Shown one piece after another: positions 16,677-25,068 of a stretch of 64,000 nt of DNA. This stretch comes from Crystallibacter degradans (GTDB lineage Bacteria > Actinomycetota > Actinomycetes > Actinomycetales > Micrococcaceae). The stretch is from the NCBI RefSeq assembly GCF_012952295.1, contig NZ_JABBCH010000009.1:62001-126000 (forward strand), given 5' to 3'. Below the pieces are notes generated by a model. The model had not been told where the DNA came from. It did no database searches and saw only the letters and a program-made list of their open reading frames with translations. How positions within the stretch are numbered: the stretch's first letter is position 1; the number at the start of each line of letters is the position of its first letter. Position numbers and translations under genes: made by a program.

Positions 16677-17480
16677 GTGAACGCAGCATCGAATCCGAAC
16701 CTGGTCCGCAGCAGCACACTCACCCGCTACCGGCTGGCGCCGAATCCGGGGCCGATGAGCCTGGAGGGGACCCAGTCCTACCTGATCAGCGCTCCGGGCG
16801 GGCCCGGCGTCGTCGTCGTGGATCCGGGGCCGCTGGACGAGACGCACCTGCAGGAACTGGCCGCCGCCGGCAATGTCGAGCTGGTACTGATTACGCACCA
16901 CCACATTGACCACACCGAGGCCAGTGCCCGGTTCCATGAGCTGACCGGAGCGCCCGTGCGTGCCTTGGACCAGGCCCAGTGCCATGGCGGCGATCCGCTC
17001 ACCGACGGCGAAACCATCCGCGCCGCCGGCGTGAGCATCTCGGTTCTCGCCACTCCCGGGCACACGGCGGACTCGGTGTCATTCCACCTTCCCGAGGACG
17101 GCCCGGACGGGTCCGTGCTGACCGGCGACACGATCTTGGGCCGGGGGACAACCATCATCGCCTACCCGGACGGGAGGCTGGGGCCGTATCTTGAATCACT
17201 GGAGAAACTGGCCGCGCTCGGCCCCGCGAAAGTCCTGCCTGCCCATGGCCCGCTCCTGCCTGATCTCTCAGCCATCTGCCGCGAATATGCGGAGCACCGC
17301 CAGCTGCGGCTGGACCAGATCCGCGCAGCTCTGAAAGAGCTCGGCGAGCAAGCCGGCGTCGACGCCGTCACCGACCATGTCTACAACGACGTCGATCCGT
17401 CCGTGCGCGGGGCCGCCGAAGCATCCGTCGCGGCACAGCTGGATTATCTGCGCTCCGGAAACCAGCACGCGAGCCGCTAG
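16677..17480 (+). CDS. MBL-fold metallo-hydrolase (LACTB2/GloB-like)
   Basis: A 267-residue metallo-beta-lactamase-fold hydrolase. The metal motif THHHIDHTE is at 73-81. Further ligands are seen in LATPGHTADS, SVLTGDTILG and VLPAHGPLL, and a C-terminal helical winged-helix-like tail (EYAEHRQLRLDQIRAALKEL) matches the LACTB2/RamA-type architecture. The natural substrate is unknown; family members act on RNA or thioesters. The GTG start has no good ribosome-binding site but follows AAGGAT by 6 bases, so it may be leaderless. The FAH-family gene begins 11 bases after its stop. Confidence 0.88.
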   Translation: MNAASNPNLVRSSTLTRYRLAPNPGPMSLEGTQSYLISAPGGPGVVVVDPGPLDETHLQELAAAGNVELVLITHHHIDHTEASARFHELTGAPVRALDQAQCHGGDPLTDGETIRAAGVSISVLATPGHTADSVSFHLPEDGPDGSVLTGDTILGRGTTIIAYPDGRLGPYLESLEKLAALGPAKVLPAHGPLLPDLSAICREYAEHRQLRLDQIRAALKELGEQAGVDAVTDHVYNDVDPSVRGAAEASVAAQLDYLRSGNQHASR

Positions 17481-17483
17481 GGT
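17478..17483 (+). promoter_or_regulatory. -10 box for the FAH-family gene, leaderless
   Basis: TAGGGT ends 7 bases before the ATG at 17491 and overlaps the stop codon of the preceding gene. The distance matches a transcript that begins at the start codon. Confidence 0.5.
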
Positions 17484-17490
17484 AGTTCCT

Positions 17491-18264
17491 ATGCGTATCG
17501 CCCGATTTGTACTTGACTCTGACCCTGCATTCGGCATCGTCGAAGGTGACGAAGGAAATGAAGAGGTCGCGGTCATCGCCGGTGACCCGTTCTTCTCCGG
17601 AATCCAGCTCACCGGCGCCCGCCACAAGCTCGAGGACGTGCGGCTGCTGGCCCCGATTATCCCGCGGAGCAAGGTGGTCGGCATCGGCCGCAACTATGCC
17701 GAGCACATCAAGGAAATGGGCAACGAAACCCCCGCCGCACCGCTGATGTTCCTGAAGCCCAACACCTCCGTCATCGGTCCGAACGAGCCGATGGTGCTGC
17801 CGGAATTCTCGGAAGAGGTGTCCTACGAGGCGGAGCTGTGCGTAGTGATTGGCCGCATCTGCAAGGACGTCCCCGCCGAGCGGGTCGACGAAGTGATCTT
17901 CGGCTACACCTGCGGCAACGACCTGACAGCCCGCGATGCCCAGCGCACGGACAACCAGTGGGCCCGCGCCAAGGGCTTCGATGGCTCGGCGCCGATCGGA
18001 CCGTGGATCGAAACCGAACTGGACACCGAAGACCTTACGGTCAAGGGCTGGCTCGACGGCGAACTGAAGCAGGATGGCAACACGGCCCAGATGATCTGGA
18101 GCGTCAAGGAACTCGTCTCCTACGTCTCCCAGGCCTTCACCCTCCTGCCGGGCGACATCATCATGACCGGCACCCCGGCCGGCGTCGGGACGATCGAGGC
18201 CGGGCAGCGGTACGAGGTTGAGATCGAGGGCATCGGACGGCTGTCCAACACCGCGCGCCGCTAG
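17491..18264 (+). CDS. Fumarylacetoacetate hydrolase (FAH) family protein
   Basis: A 257-residue cytoplasmic enzyme of the FAH superfamily, whose members are metal-dependent hydrolases, decarboxylases or isomerases of 2-oxo-dicarboxylates such as acylpyruvates. Motifs include VVGIGRNYAEHIKEMG, the metal-binding EELCVVIGR-type strand (YEAELCVVIGR), GYTCGNDLTARDAQ, AKGFDGSAPIGPW and the C-terminal GDIIMTGTPAGVG. The N-terminal domain is short, as in YcgM-type members. I start at 17491 because the -10 box lies 7 bases before it. In many actinobacteria such a gene lies just before gltX, as here. The physiological substrate is not known. Confidence 0.9.
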   Translation: MRIARFVLDSDPAFGIVEGDEGNEEVAVIAGDPFFSGIQLTGARHKLEDVRLLAPIIPRSKVVGIGRNYAEHIKEMGNETPAAPLMFLKPNTSVIGPNEPMVLPEFSEEVSYEAELCVVIGRICKDVPAERVDEVIFGYTCGNDLTARDAQRTDNQWARAKGFDGSAPIGPWIETELDTEDLTVKGWLDGELKQDGNTAQMIWSVKELVSYVSQAFTLLPGDIIMTGTPAGVGTIEAGQRYEVEIEGIGRLSNTARR

Positions 18265-18276
18265 CCGGGACGCACG

Positions 18277-18873
18277 ATGACGACGACGGCGCCACGCGGC
18301 CCAGCCGCGGCCCGCACCATCGCAGCGGTGCTGCCGCCCGCCGTCGTTTGGGCCGTGGTCTTGATCTTGCGCCCTGTGCTCGAGTACGGTCCCGGCCGGA
18401 TGGCTTGGTGGGGAGCCGGGGCTGCGTTCCTGCTCTGCCTCGTGCCATGGGCCATCGTCACATGGCTCGGTAAGCGAGGGGACCTGCGCAGGGGCATCAA
18501 GCGGCTCGGCTTAGGCCCGCTGATAGTGTGCACCGGAGTGTTGATGTACGGGACACTGCGTGCCATCCAGTGGCTGAACGGTCCGCTGGGTCTTGCCGCC
18601 GTAATCTTCGCCATCTATGGCGGCTTTGCCCTGATGCTGATCTTCCACCGAGCCGGCCCGGACTGGGCCTGCATGACCTATGGCGGAGCCGCGGCCATCC
18701 TGGTCCTGATGGCAGGAACGCCCGGGCTGATCGGGGCTGCGCTCCTCGCCCTCGGCGCCTGGGCCCAGACGGCTCTGCGGCCCCGACGGGCCGGGCGTCT
18801 CGTGGTTTCGGCGCTGGCCGGGGCGGCGGTCTGCGGCGGAATCTACGCTCTCCTTGAGCAGGCAGTGCCCTAG
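18277..18873 (+). CDS. Small integral membrane protein, unknown function
   Basis: A 198-residue protein made almost wholly of about six hydrophobic helices (near 18-33, 42-60, 77-90, 101-118, 130-155, 172-190) joined by short basic loops such as [15 protein letters not shown] see no catalytic or binding motif and recognise no family. It starts 12 bases after the FAH-family stop and ends 52 bases before gltX, so it may be read through between them. The GC-rich codon use is like its neighbours. Confidence 0.65.
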   Translation: MTTTAPRGPAAARTIAAVLPPAVVWAVVLILRPVLEYGPGRMAWWGAGAAFLLCLVPWAIVTWLGKRGDLRRGIKRLGLGPLIVCTGVLMYGTLRAIQWLNGPLGLAAVIFAIYGGFALMLIFHRAGPDWACMTYGGAAAILVLMAGTPGLIGAALLALGAWAQTALRPRRAGRLVVSALAGAAVCGGIYALLEQAVP

Positions 18874-18909
18874 CGTCGGGTGTGCCGGAGGCGGCGTTCC
18901 TGCACGGGC

Positions 18910-18915
18910 TAAACT
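18910..18915 (+). promoter_or_regulatory. -10 box for gltX
   Basis: TAAACT ends 10 bases before the ATG at 18926, which would give a leader of only a few bases. No convincing -35 is seen. Confidence 0.4.
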
Positions 18916-18925
18916 GGTGTCCATC

Positions 18926-20440
18926 ATGACTAATGCATCTGCGCTTCCCGCTGACCTGCCCACTGTCGATGCCGAAACACCCGTCCGGGTACGGTTCTGC
19001 CCGTCGCCCACGGGAACCCCGCACGTCGGCCTCATCCGCACCGCCCTTTTCAACTGGGCCTATGCCCGGCACACCGGCGGCACCATGGTCTTCCGGATCG
19101 AAGACACGGACGCCGCGCGCGACAGCGAGGAAAGCTACCAGCAGTTGCTGGAAGCGATGAAGTGGCTCGGCATCACCTGGGACGAGGGCGTCGAAGTCGG
19201 CGGTCCGCACGAGCCCTACCGCCAGTCCCAGCGCGCTGACATCTACCAGGACGTCATCACCAAGCTGAAGGAAGCCGGCCACATCTATGAGTCGTACTCG
19301 ACGCCGGAAGAGGTCGAGGCCCGGCACAAGGCGGCCGGCCGCGACGCCAAACTCGGTTACGACAACTTCGACCGGGACCTGACCGAAGAACAGATCGGCG
19401 CGTTCAAGGCAGAGGGACGCGAACCCGTGCTGCGCGTGCGGATGCCGGACGAGGACCTGACCTTCAACGATCTGGTCCGGGGCGAAATTACGTTCAAGGC
19501 CGGGACCGTGCCGGACTTCGTCGTCGTCCGGGCCAACGGCAAACCCCTCTACACACTGGTGAACCCGGTGGACGATGCGCTGATGGGCATCACCCATGTC
19601 CTGCGCGGCGAGGATCTGCTCTCCTCCACGCCGCGCCAGATCGCCCTGTACCGGGCGCTGGTGGACATCGGCGTGGCACGCTACATGCCGCTGTTCGGCC
19701 ACCTGCCCTATGTCATGGGCCAGGGGAATAAGAAGCTGTCCAAGCGGGACCCGGAGTCCAACCTCTTCCTGCACCGTGAACGCGGCTTCATCCGCGAGGG
19801 GCTGCTGAACTACCTGTCGCTGCTGGGCTGGAGCCTGTCGGCGGACGAAGACATCTTCACGGTGGACCAACTGGTGGAGAACTTCGACATCCACGATGTG
19901 CTCTCCAACCCGGCCCGCTTCGACCTGAAGAAGGCGGAGGCCATCAACGGAACCCACGTGCGGCTGCTGGAACCGGGGGACTTCAGGCTGCGCCTGGTCC
20001 CGTACCTGCAGCATGCCTCCCTTGTAGGGGAGACCCTCACCGAGCGGGACCACATGGTTCTGGCCGAAGCTGCCCCGCTGATCCAGGAACGCATCACCTT
20101 GCTGGGGGAGGCCCCGGACATGATCGCCTTCCTGTTCAAGAAGGATGACGAAATCGACATCGCGGATGACGCCCGCAAGGGACTGCCGGAAAATCTGGCC
20201 GAAGTCCTGGACGCGGCGCTGGCTGCCTTGGAGCCAATCGAGGAGTGGACCGCGGAGAATATCCAGACTGCGCTGCGTACGGCGCTGGTGGAAGAACTCG
20301 GGCTTAAGCCGCGGCTGGCCTTCGGCCCGGTCCGGACCGCTGTCTCCGGCCGCCGGATTTCCCCGCCGTTGTTCGAGTCCATGGTCATCCTCGGCAAGAA
20401 CTCCTCGCTGGCCCGCATCAAGGCTTTCCAGAACGCCTAG
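18926..20440 (+). CDS. gltX: Glutamyl-tRNA synthetase
   Basis: Class I synthetase (504 residues) charging tRNA-Glu and, in bacteria using the GatCAB route, also tRNA-Gln. It has the HIGH-type motif [10 protein letters not shown] near 27-36 and the KMSKS-type motif KKLSKRDP near 269-276, followed by the helical anticodon-binding domain. The N-terminal extension before [11 protein letters not shown] is about 18 residues. An in-frame GTG lies 9 bases upstream of the chosen ATG; the -10 box spacing favours the ATG. Both of its possible substrates, tRNA-Gln and tRNA-Glu, lie immediately downstream. Confidence 0.96.
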   Translation: MTNASALPADLPTVDAETPVRVRFCPSPTGTPHVGLIRTALFNWAYARHTGGTMVFRIEDTDAARDSEESYQQLLEAMKWLGITWDEGVEVGGPHEPYRQSQRADIYQDVITKLKEAGHIYESYSTPEEVEARHKAAGRDAKLGYDNFDRDLTEEQIGAFKAEGREPVLRVRMPDEDLTFNDLVRGEITFKAGTVPDFVVVRANGKPLYTLVNPVDDALMGITHVLRGEDLLSSTPRQIALYRALVDIGVARYMPLFGHLPYVMGQGNKKLSKRDPESNLFLHRERGFIREGLLNYLSLLGWSLSADEDIFTVDQLVENFDIHDVLSNPARFDLKKAEAINGTHVRLLEPGDFRLRLVPYLQHASLVGETLTERDHMVLAEAAPLIQERITLLGEAPDMIAFLFKKDDEIDIADDARKGLPENLAEVLDAALAALEPIEEWTAENIQTALRTALVEELGLKPRLAFGPVRTAVSGRRISPPLFESMVILGKNSSLARIKAFQNA

Positions 20441-20496
20441 AACAGGCGCTTTCGGGCGATGTGACGGACGCCTCAGCGGGTAACCGGCAAACCGTT

Positions 20497-20525
20497 TTGT
20501 GTAAACGGGGGACCTCCGGTAAAGT
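20497..20525 (+). promoter_or_regulatory. Promoter of tRNA-Gln
   Basis: TTGTGT (20497-20502) and TAAAGT (20520-20525) are separated by exactly 17 bases. The start would fall near 20532, about 60 bases before the mature tRNA. Confidence 0.65.
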
Positions 20526-20533
20526 AATTACTC

Positions 20534-20587
20534 GTGCTGAGGCGCTGAGGAAGCAAGCAAGAAGCTTCCCGCAACGCCCGAAAGCAC
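20534..20587 (+). other. Structured 5' leader of the tRNA-Gln precursor
   Basis: Between the predicted start site and the tRNA, three nested helices can form: GTGCT (20534-20538) with AGCAC (20583-20587), GGCG (20541-20544) with CGCC (20575-20578), and GGAAGC (20549-20554) with GCTTCC (20564-20569) around a 9-base loop. Together they make a rod that ends 3 bases before the tRNA. The pairing is visible in the sequence. Any role in RNase P processing, or as a separate small RNA, is inference. Confidence 0.45.
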
Positions 20588-20590
20588 CTT

Positions 20591-20662
20591 TGGGATATGG
20601 TGTAATTGGCAACACAACGGTTTCTGGTACCGTCATTCTAGGTTCGAGTCCTGGTATCCCAG
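20591..20662 (+). tRNA. tRNA-Gln (CUG)
   Basis: A 72-nt cloverleaf: acceptor arm TGGGATA with TATCCCA and discriminator G, anticodon arm ACGGT-TTCTGGT-ACCGT with anticodon CTG reading CAG, and T-loop GGTTCGAGTCC. The 3' CCA is not encoded. It is transcribed from its own promoter 70 bases upstream. Confidence 0.95.
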
Positions 20663-20668
20663 CGCTAA

Positions 20669-20695
20669 GGATTGCGCTGTTTAGAGCGCAAATCC
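20669..20695 (+). other. Hairpin after tRNA-Gln
   Basis: GGAT-TGCGCT (20669-20678) pairs with AGCGCA-a-ATCC (20685-20695) around a 6-base loop, with one bulge. There is no T run, so it may be a processing or pausing element rather than a terminator. A second 6-bp hairpin (CCAAAT with ATTTGG, 20698-20714) follows and overlaps the next promoter. Confidence 0.4.
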
Positions 20696-20710
20696 GGCCA
20701 AATAACGAAT

Positions 20711-20740
20711 TTGGCAGCCGGGCAAAGTGTGTGAAATACT
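20711..20740 (+). promoter_or_regulatory. Promoter of tRNA-Glu
   Basis: TTGGCA (20711-20716) and AATACT (20735-20740) with an 18-base spacer, about 40 bases before the tRNA. Confidence 0.5.
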
Positions 20741-20779
20741 CATGAAGCTCGATCGGCGGAAGCCGGTAAAAAAGTGCAA

Positions 20780-20855
20780 GGCCCCATCGTATAGCGGCCT
20801 AGTACGCCGCCCTCTCACGGCGGTAACGCGGGTTCGAATCCCGCTGGGGTCACCA
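20780..20855 (+). tRNA. tRNA-Glu (CUC)
   Basis: Acceptor arm GGCCCCA with TGGGGTC, discriminator A and an encoded CCA (20853-20855). The anticodon arm is CCGCC-CTCTCAC-GGCGG, with anticodon CTC reading GAG. The T-arm GCGGGTTCGAATCCCGC is perfect. It is a substrate of the GltX encoded just upstream. Confidence 0.95.
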
Positions 20856-20858
20856 ATA

Positions 20859-20894
20859 ACCGGCCCCGGACATCTTGTCCGGGGCCGGTTTTTT
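20859..20894 (+). terminator. Strong terminator after tRNA-Glu
   Basis: A 14-bp perfect stem, ACCGGCCCCGGACA with TGTCCGGGGCCGGT, around a TCT loop, followed by TTTTT: a textbook intrinsic terminator. Confidence 0.95.
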
Positions 20895-20986
20895 CATGTC
20901 CACGTTCCGGTCCTGTCCGCCAACTCTTTATGGCAGTATTCCCATGTCAGCGGCGACTGCCTACGGAGTGCTGGCATGATGGATCT

Positions 20987-22771
20987 GTGACAGGTACAAC
21001 AGAGAGCCGCCCGGAATATGCCTCCGACGGGTTGGCACTGGCGGAGGCGGTCCGCGATGCGCTCGGCGAGCTGACGCTTCCGCTTCATCTGCCCGGTGCC
21101 GCACAGGCCCGCCAGGATATCCACGCAGCGCTGGACCAGCTGGAGGACTATGTCCTGCCGCGCTACCGCAGCCTGGACGCGCCACTGCTGGCAGTCGTTG
21201 GCGGATCCACCGGCGCCGGCAAATCAACCCTGGTCAACGCGCTGACAGGCCGCCCGGTCACCCGCACGGGTGCCATCAGACCGACCACGCGTCAACCTAT
21301 CCTGCTGCACAACCCGCGTGACCGTTCATGGTTTGCGGACCAGCGCGTCCTACCCGCCCTGAACCGCATCACCTCAGCCGTGGAGACTGCCGGTGCACTG
21401 CCCGCGGAGCGGGCCGGTGCCGACCCGGATCCGCGGGCCATGTCCTCCCTGGTCCTCGTCTCGGAAACCACGATCCCGCCCGGCATCGCCCTGCTGGACG
21501 CACCCGACGTTGACTCTATTTCGGACGATAACCGCAAGCTGGCCGGCCAGCTGCTGTCGGCGGCAGACCTGTGGCTGTTCGTGACCACTGCAAACCGCTA
21601 TGCGGACGCTGTGCCGTGGAAGCTGCTGCTGGAAGCCGCCGGGCGGGACATCCTCGTCGCCGTCGTGCTGGACCGCGTTCCGGCCGGCGTCGAGGACGAG
21701 GTCCAGGCGGACCTCGCCGGGCTCCTGAACCGCGAAGGACTGGGCAACGCGCGGCTCTTCGTCGTCCCCGAGTCGCCCCTGGACGAGCTGGGCATGCTGC
21801 CGCGTGCTGCAGTGACGGACATCCGCGGCTGGCTGCTGGAGATTTCCGCAGATGCCGCGGGCAGGTCCGCCATCGCGCGCCGGACCCTCAGCGGGGCGGT
21901 GGCATCGCTGGCCGCCACGACCGCGACGGTGGCGGATGCGCTGGACGCCCAGTCCGTCGCGGCGGCCAGACTGCGTGACGACGTGCTGGACGCCTATAAC
22001 AGTGCAGCCCGGCGAACGCTGGACTCCACCCAGGACGGCACCCTGCTGCGCGGCGAGGTGCTGGCCCGCTGGCAGGACTTCGTGGGAACGGGTGAGTTCT
22101 TCCGCTCGATCGAGAGCGGGGTGGGCCGGTTGCGGGACCGGATCGGCGCCTTCTTCAGCGGTAAGCCGGCACCGTCGGTCACCGTTGAGGCCGCAATCGA
22201 ATCGGGACTGCAGGCCGTGATCGTGGACGAGGCAGCCAAGGGCGCCGAGGACGCCGATGCACGGTGGCGCAACGATCCGGCCGGGCGGCAGCTGCTGGGA
22301 AGCAAGGACCTGTCTACCGTCAGCGACGGTTTCAGCGACAAGGCTTCGGCCGAAATCCGCGCCTGGCAGGGTGACCTGTTGGCGATGATCCAGACGGAGG
22401 GCGCCAGCAAGAGGCTTACCGCCAGGATGCTTTCCTTCGGGGTGAACGGTCTGGGCGTGGCGTTGATGGTTGTGGTCTTCGCCGCCACCGGTGGCCTGAC
22501 CGGCATCGAGATCGGCGTTGCCGGCGGAACAGCCGTGGTCGGGCAAAAACTGCTGGAGGCCGTTTTCGGTGAGGACGCGGTCCGCCGTCTCGCCCGCAAG
22601 GCGCGGGAAGGGCTGAGGGAACGGACGGAAAACCTGATGCGGGAGGAAGCAACGCGTTTCCTCTCCCTGATCGATGACGAGGACGCCGCGGCGCTGGCCG
22701 CCGGGCTGCGCGGACAAGCGGCACAGCTGTCCGCACTGGCCCGACGGACCGGAGCGGAGGGCGCGGCATGA
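20987..22771 (+). CDS. Dynamin-like GTPase, first of a tandem pair
   Basis: A 594-residue P-loop GTPase of the bacterial dynamin-like type. G1 is GGSTGAGKST at 72-81, G3 is DAPDVDS near 171, and the G4 region reads VVLDRVP rather than a canonical NKxD. A long helical middle follows, then a hydrophobic stretch at about 485-520 (LGVALMVVVFAATGGLTG) that could insert in a membrane, and a helical end. I start at the GTG 20987, after CATGAT with a 6-base gap, because upstream residues do not look like a family N-terminus. It overlaps the second GTPase by 4 bases. Related pairs in actinobacteria (DynA/DynB, IniA/IniC) act in membrane remodelling or division; the role here is unknown. Confidence 0.8.
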   Translation: MTGTTESRPEYASDGLALAEAVRDALGELTLPLHLPGAAQARQDIHAALDQLEDYVLPRYRSLDAPLLAVVGGSTGAGKSTLVNALTGRPVTRTGAIRPTTRQPILLHNPRDRSWFADQRVLPALNRITSAVETAGALPAERAGADPDPRAMSSLVLVSETTIPPGIALLDAPDVDSISDDNRKLAGQLLSAADLWLFVTTANRYADAVPWKLLLEAAGRDILVAVVLDRVPAGVEDEVQADLAGLLNREGLGNARLFVVPESPLDELGMLPRAAVTDIRGWLLEISADAAGRSAIARRTLSGAVASLAATTATVADALDAQSVAAARLRDDVLDAYNSAARRTLDSTQDGTLLRGEVLARWQDFVGTGEFFRSIESGVGRLRDRIGAFFSGKPAPSVTVEAAIESGLQAVIVDEAAKGAEDADARWRNDPAGRQLLGSKDLSTVSDGFSDKASAEIRAWQGDLLAMIQTEGASKRLTARMLSFGVNGLGVALMVVVFAATGGLTGIEIGVAGGTAVVGQKLLEAVFGEDAVRRLARKAREGLRERTENLMREEATRFLSLIDDEDAAALAAGLRGQAAQLSALARRTGAEGAA

Positions 22772-24417
22772 GCCGGCACCGGGGAGAGAAGGAACGCTCG
22801 CCGCTGCGCAGCCGGCTGGAGGCCTTGAATACGGCGCGCGAACTTGCCGAGGAACGCCTGCCCGATGAGACACTGGCACCCGTCACGGAGGTGCTGAACC
22901 GGGCCAGCACACGGCGCTCGTTGTCGGCCGAACACACCGTTGTCGGTTTCTTCGGCGCCACGGGCAGCGGCAAGTCATCGCTGTTCAACGCGGTTGCCGG
23001 ACAGGAAGTAGCGACCGCTGCCGCCCGCCGCCCGACGACTTCCGAACCGCTGGCAGGCGTGTGGAAGCCAGCCGGAAGCGAGCCGCTGCTCGATTGGCTT
23101 CAGGTCAAAAAACGGCACCTGATGGACGCTCCGCCCGACGGCAACAGCCGGCACCATGGTGCCGACCAGGACGGCTACGGCGGACTGATCCTGCTCGATC
23201 TTCCTGATTTCGACTCCACCGCCGTCGAACACCGGCAGATCGTGGAACGCCTCGCCGGCCAGGTAGACGTCCTCGTGTGGGTGCTTGACCCGCAGAAATA
23301 TGCCGATGCCGCCCTGCACCAGGGCTTCCTGCGCCCGCTTGCCTCCTACGGAGCCGTCACCATGGTGGTGCTCAACCAGATTGACAGGCTGGCGACGCGG
23401 GAGGTCCGGCCGGTGCTGGACTCGCTGAAGCAGATTCTGGCGCAGGACGGACTCGACGGTGTGGCGGTCTATCCGGCTTCCGCGATGACCGGCGCGGGAG
23501 TCGAAGAACTGCGCACGGCCATCCGCACCGTGGTGGACCGGCGCCGCGCCAGCACCGAACGTCTCCTGGCCGATATCGACGCTTCTGCCGCCGCACTGGC
23601 GGACGGCTCGTCCGGCCCGGCACTGCCGGCCGTGCCGAAGGAAGCCAAGCAGACTCTCTCGGAGCACCTGGCCCAGTCGGCGAGCGTGGACGTGGTGGCG
23701 GACGCGGTGCGCAAGTCCTACCGCAGGCAGTCGCATGCCAACACCGGCTGGCCGGTCACCAGGTGGCTGGGCAAACTCCGCCGCGATCCGTTGAAGCGGC
23801 TCAACCTCGACCGCCGGGACATCAATCCCGCAGTGAACCGGTCTTCCCTGCCTGAGCCTGGCCCCGCGCAGCGGGCGCAGGCGGATTCCGCGGTCAGGAC
23901 CTTTGCCGATGCGGCCGCCGGCCTGGCACCGGAAGTGTGGCGCGGCTCCATCCGCAGGGCGGCCCGTGCCAGTGCACCCGAGCTGCCCGATGCGCTCGAC
24001 CAGGCCATCGCCGGGACGGACCTGGGCTCAAACCGGAAGTCGTGGTGGTGGCCGGTGATCGGCATTCTCCAGTGGATCGCCCTGGCCGCGGCGGCAACCG
24101 GCGCGCTCTGGCTCCTGGGACTGGCCGTCCTGGGCTACTTCCAGTTCGACGTACCTCCGGCGCCGCGGCTCGAGGGCTTCCCCCTGCCCACGCTCCTGCT
24201 GGTGGCCGGCGTCCTGCTTGGTATTGTGCTGGGGCTGGCATCGGGGCTGGTGGCCCGGGTGGCAGCGGCCTCAAGGGCAGCCAAAGCACGACGGCGGCTG
24301 CGGTCCGCGGTGGCTCAAGTGGCCGAGAGGAAAGTGGTGGTCCCGGTGGAGGAAGAGATCCACCGGTACAACAGCTTCCGGGAGGCCCTGGCGGCCGCGC
24401 GCGGCGGCACGCGCTAG
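22768..24417 (+). CDS. Dynamin-like GTPase, second of a tandem pair, membrane-anchored
   Basis: A 549-residue GTPase, translationally coupled to the preceding one (ATGA). G1 is GATGSGKSS at 63-71, G2 probably the Thr-rich RRPTTSEP, G3 is DLPDFDS near 147, and G4 is NQID near 201. The C-terminal third carries two strong membrane helices (about 427-452 and 472-495), then a basic helical tail. Pairing a GTPase that has a single hydrophobic paddle-like patch with one that has two membrane spans suggests a heteromeric membrane complex. The gene is often annotated only as an HSR1-related or ABC-like protein; I call it dynamin-like from layout, not from an alignment. Confidence 0.8.
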   Translation: MSRHRGEKERSPLRSRLEALNTARELAEERLPDETLAPVTEVLNRASTRRSLSAEHTVVGFFGATGSGKSSLFNAVAGQEVATAAARRPTTSEPLAGVWKPAGSEPLLDWLQVKKRHLMDAPPDGNSRHHGADQDGYGGLILLDLPDFDSTAVEHRQIVERLAGQVDVLVWVLDPQKYADAALHQGFLRPLASYGAVTMVVLNQIDRLATREVRPVLDSLKQILAQDGLDGVAVYPASAMTGAGVEELRTAIRTVVDRRRASTERLLADIDASAAALADGSSGPALPAVPKEAKQTLSEHLAQSASVDVVADAVRKSYRRQSHANTGWPVTRWLGKLRRDPLKRLNLDRRDINPAVNRSSLPEPGPAQRAQADSAVRTFADAAAGLAPEVWRGSIRRAARASAPELPDALDQAIAGTDLGSNRKSWWWPVIGILQWIALAAAATGALWLLGLAVLGYFQFDVPPAPRLEGFPLPTLLLVAGVLLGIVLGLASGLVARVAAASRAAKARRRLRSAVAQVAERKVVVPVEEEIHRYNSFREALAAARGGTR

Positions 24418-24437
24418 CGGGGCCAGGGCAGCTCTTG

Positions 24438-24965
24438 CTAGCCGGCGGCGGCCAGAACCTTGAGCATCGTACGGAGGTTGCGTGTCGTCGTCGTACTTTT
24501 GAATCTCTTGTGTGCCACCAGCTTGTTCACCGGGCTCTCCAGCGTGCCGCCCTTGGCTGCCGTCCAGGCCATCGCTTCGGGTCCCAGCAGGATGCCGTCC
24601 CCGTCGGCGGCAGCGGCTGCCTTGTGCAGTTCCTGCAGCTCGGCCGGATCCGACGTGACGGTGACGTAGGCATGGACGTCGGCGTTGTCCGCCGGGTAAG
24701 GGCACGCCGCCACCAGTTCGTCCAGCCGTTCAGTGCTGAGCACCACGACCCAGGCGTCGTAGCCGAAGCGCTCGCGCAGTTTCGCCTCGACCAGTTGCTT
24801 CACCTCGTCGGCGGAACCCTCGCTGGCGCACACGATGTTGCCGCTGGCCAGCAGCGTCCTGACGTCTTGCAGGGGCAGCTCGGCCAAGGCCGCTTTCAGA
24901 TCTGCCATCTTGATGTTGATGCCGCTGACGTTGATCCCGCGTAGGAAGATGGCGTAGGTGGTCAT
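24438..24965 (-). CDS. DUF1697 family protein
   Basis: A 175-residue cytoplasmic protein with the DUF1697 hallmarks: the N-terminal YAIFLRGINVSG, the central VRTLLASGNIVCAS, and the C-terminal region with SPVNKLVAHKRFKSTTTTRN followed by a leucine-rich end. The biochemical function of the family is not known to me. The ATG at 24965 follows TAATCT (24972-24977, minus strand) by 6 bases, a leaderless arrangement. It converges on the GTPase pair with 20 bases between stops. Confidence 0.88.
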   Translation of the reverse strand: MTTYAIFLRGINVSGINIKMADLKAALAELPLQDVRTLLASGNIVCASEGSADEVKQLVEAKLRERFGYDAWVVVLSTERLDELVAACPYPADNADVHAYVTVTSDPAELQELHKAAAAADGDGILLGPEAMAWTAAKGGTLESPVNKLVAHKRFKSTTTTRNLRTMLKVLAAAG

Positions 24966-25068
24966 GGGGGCAGATTACCGGTTGGCGCGGCGGTAGTGAA
25001 TGATCTAGTCAGGACCAAGAATTAAGGCCGCGCAAGAATTTCCGGGGCCGGAACGGGGAAGCGGAGAA

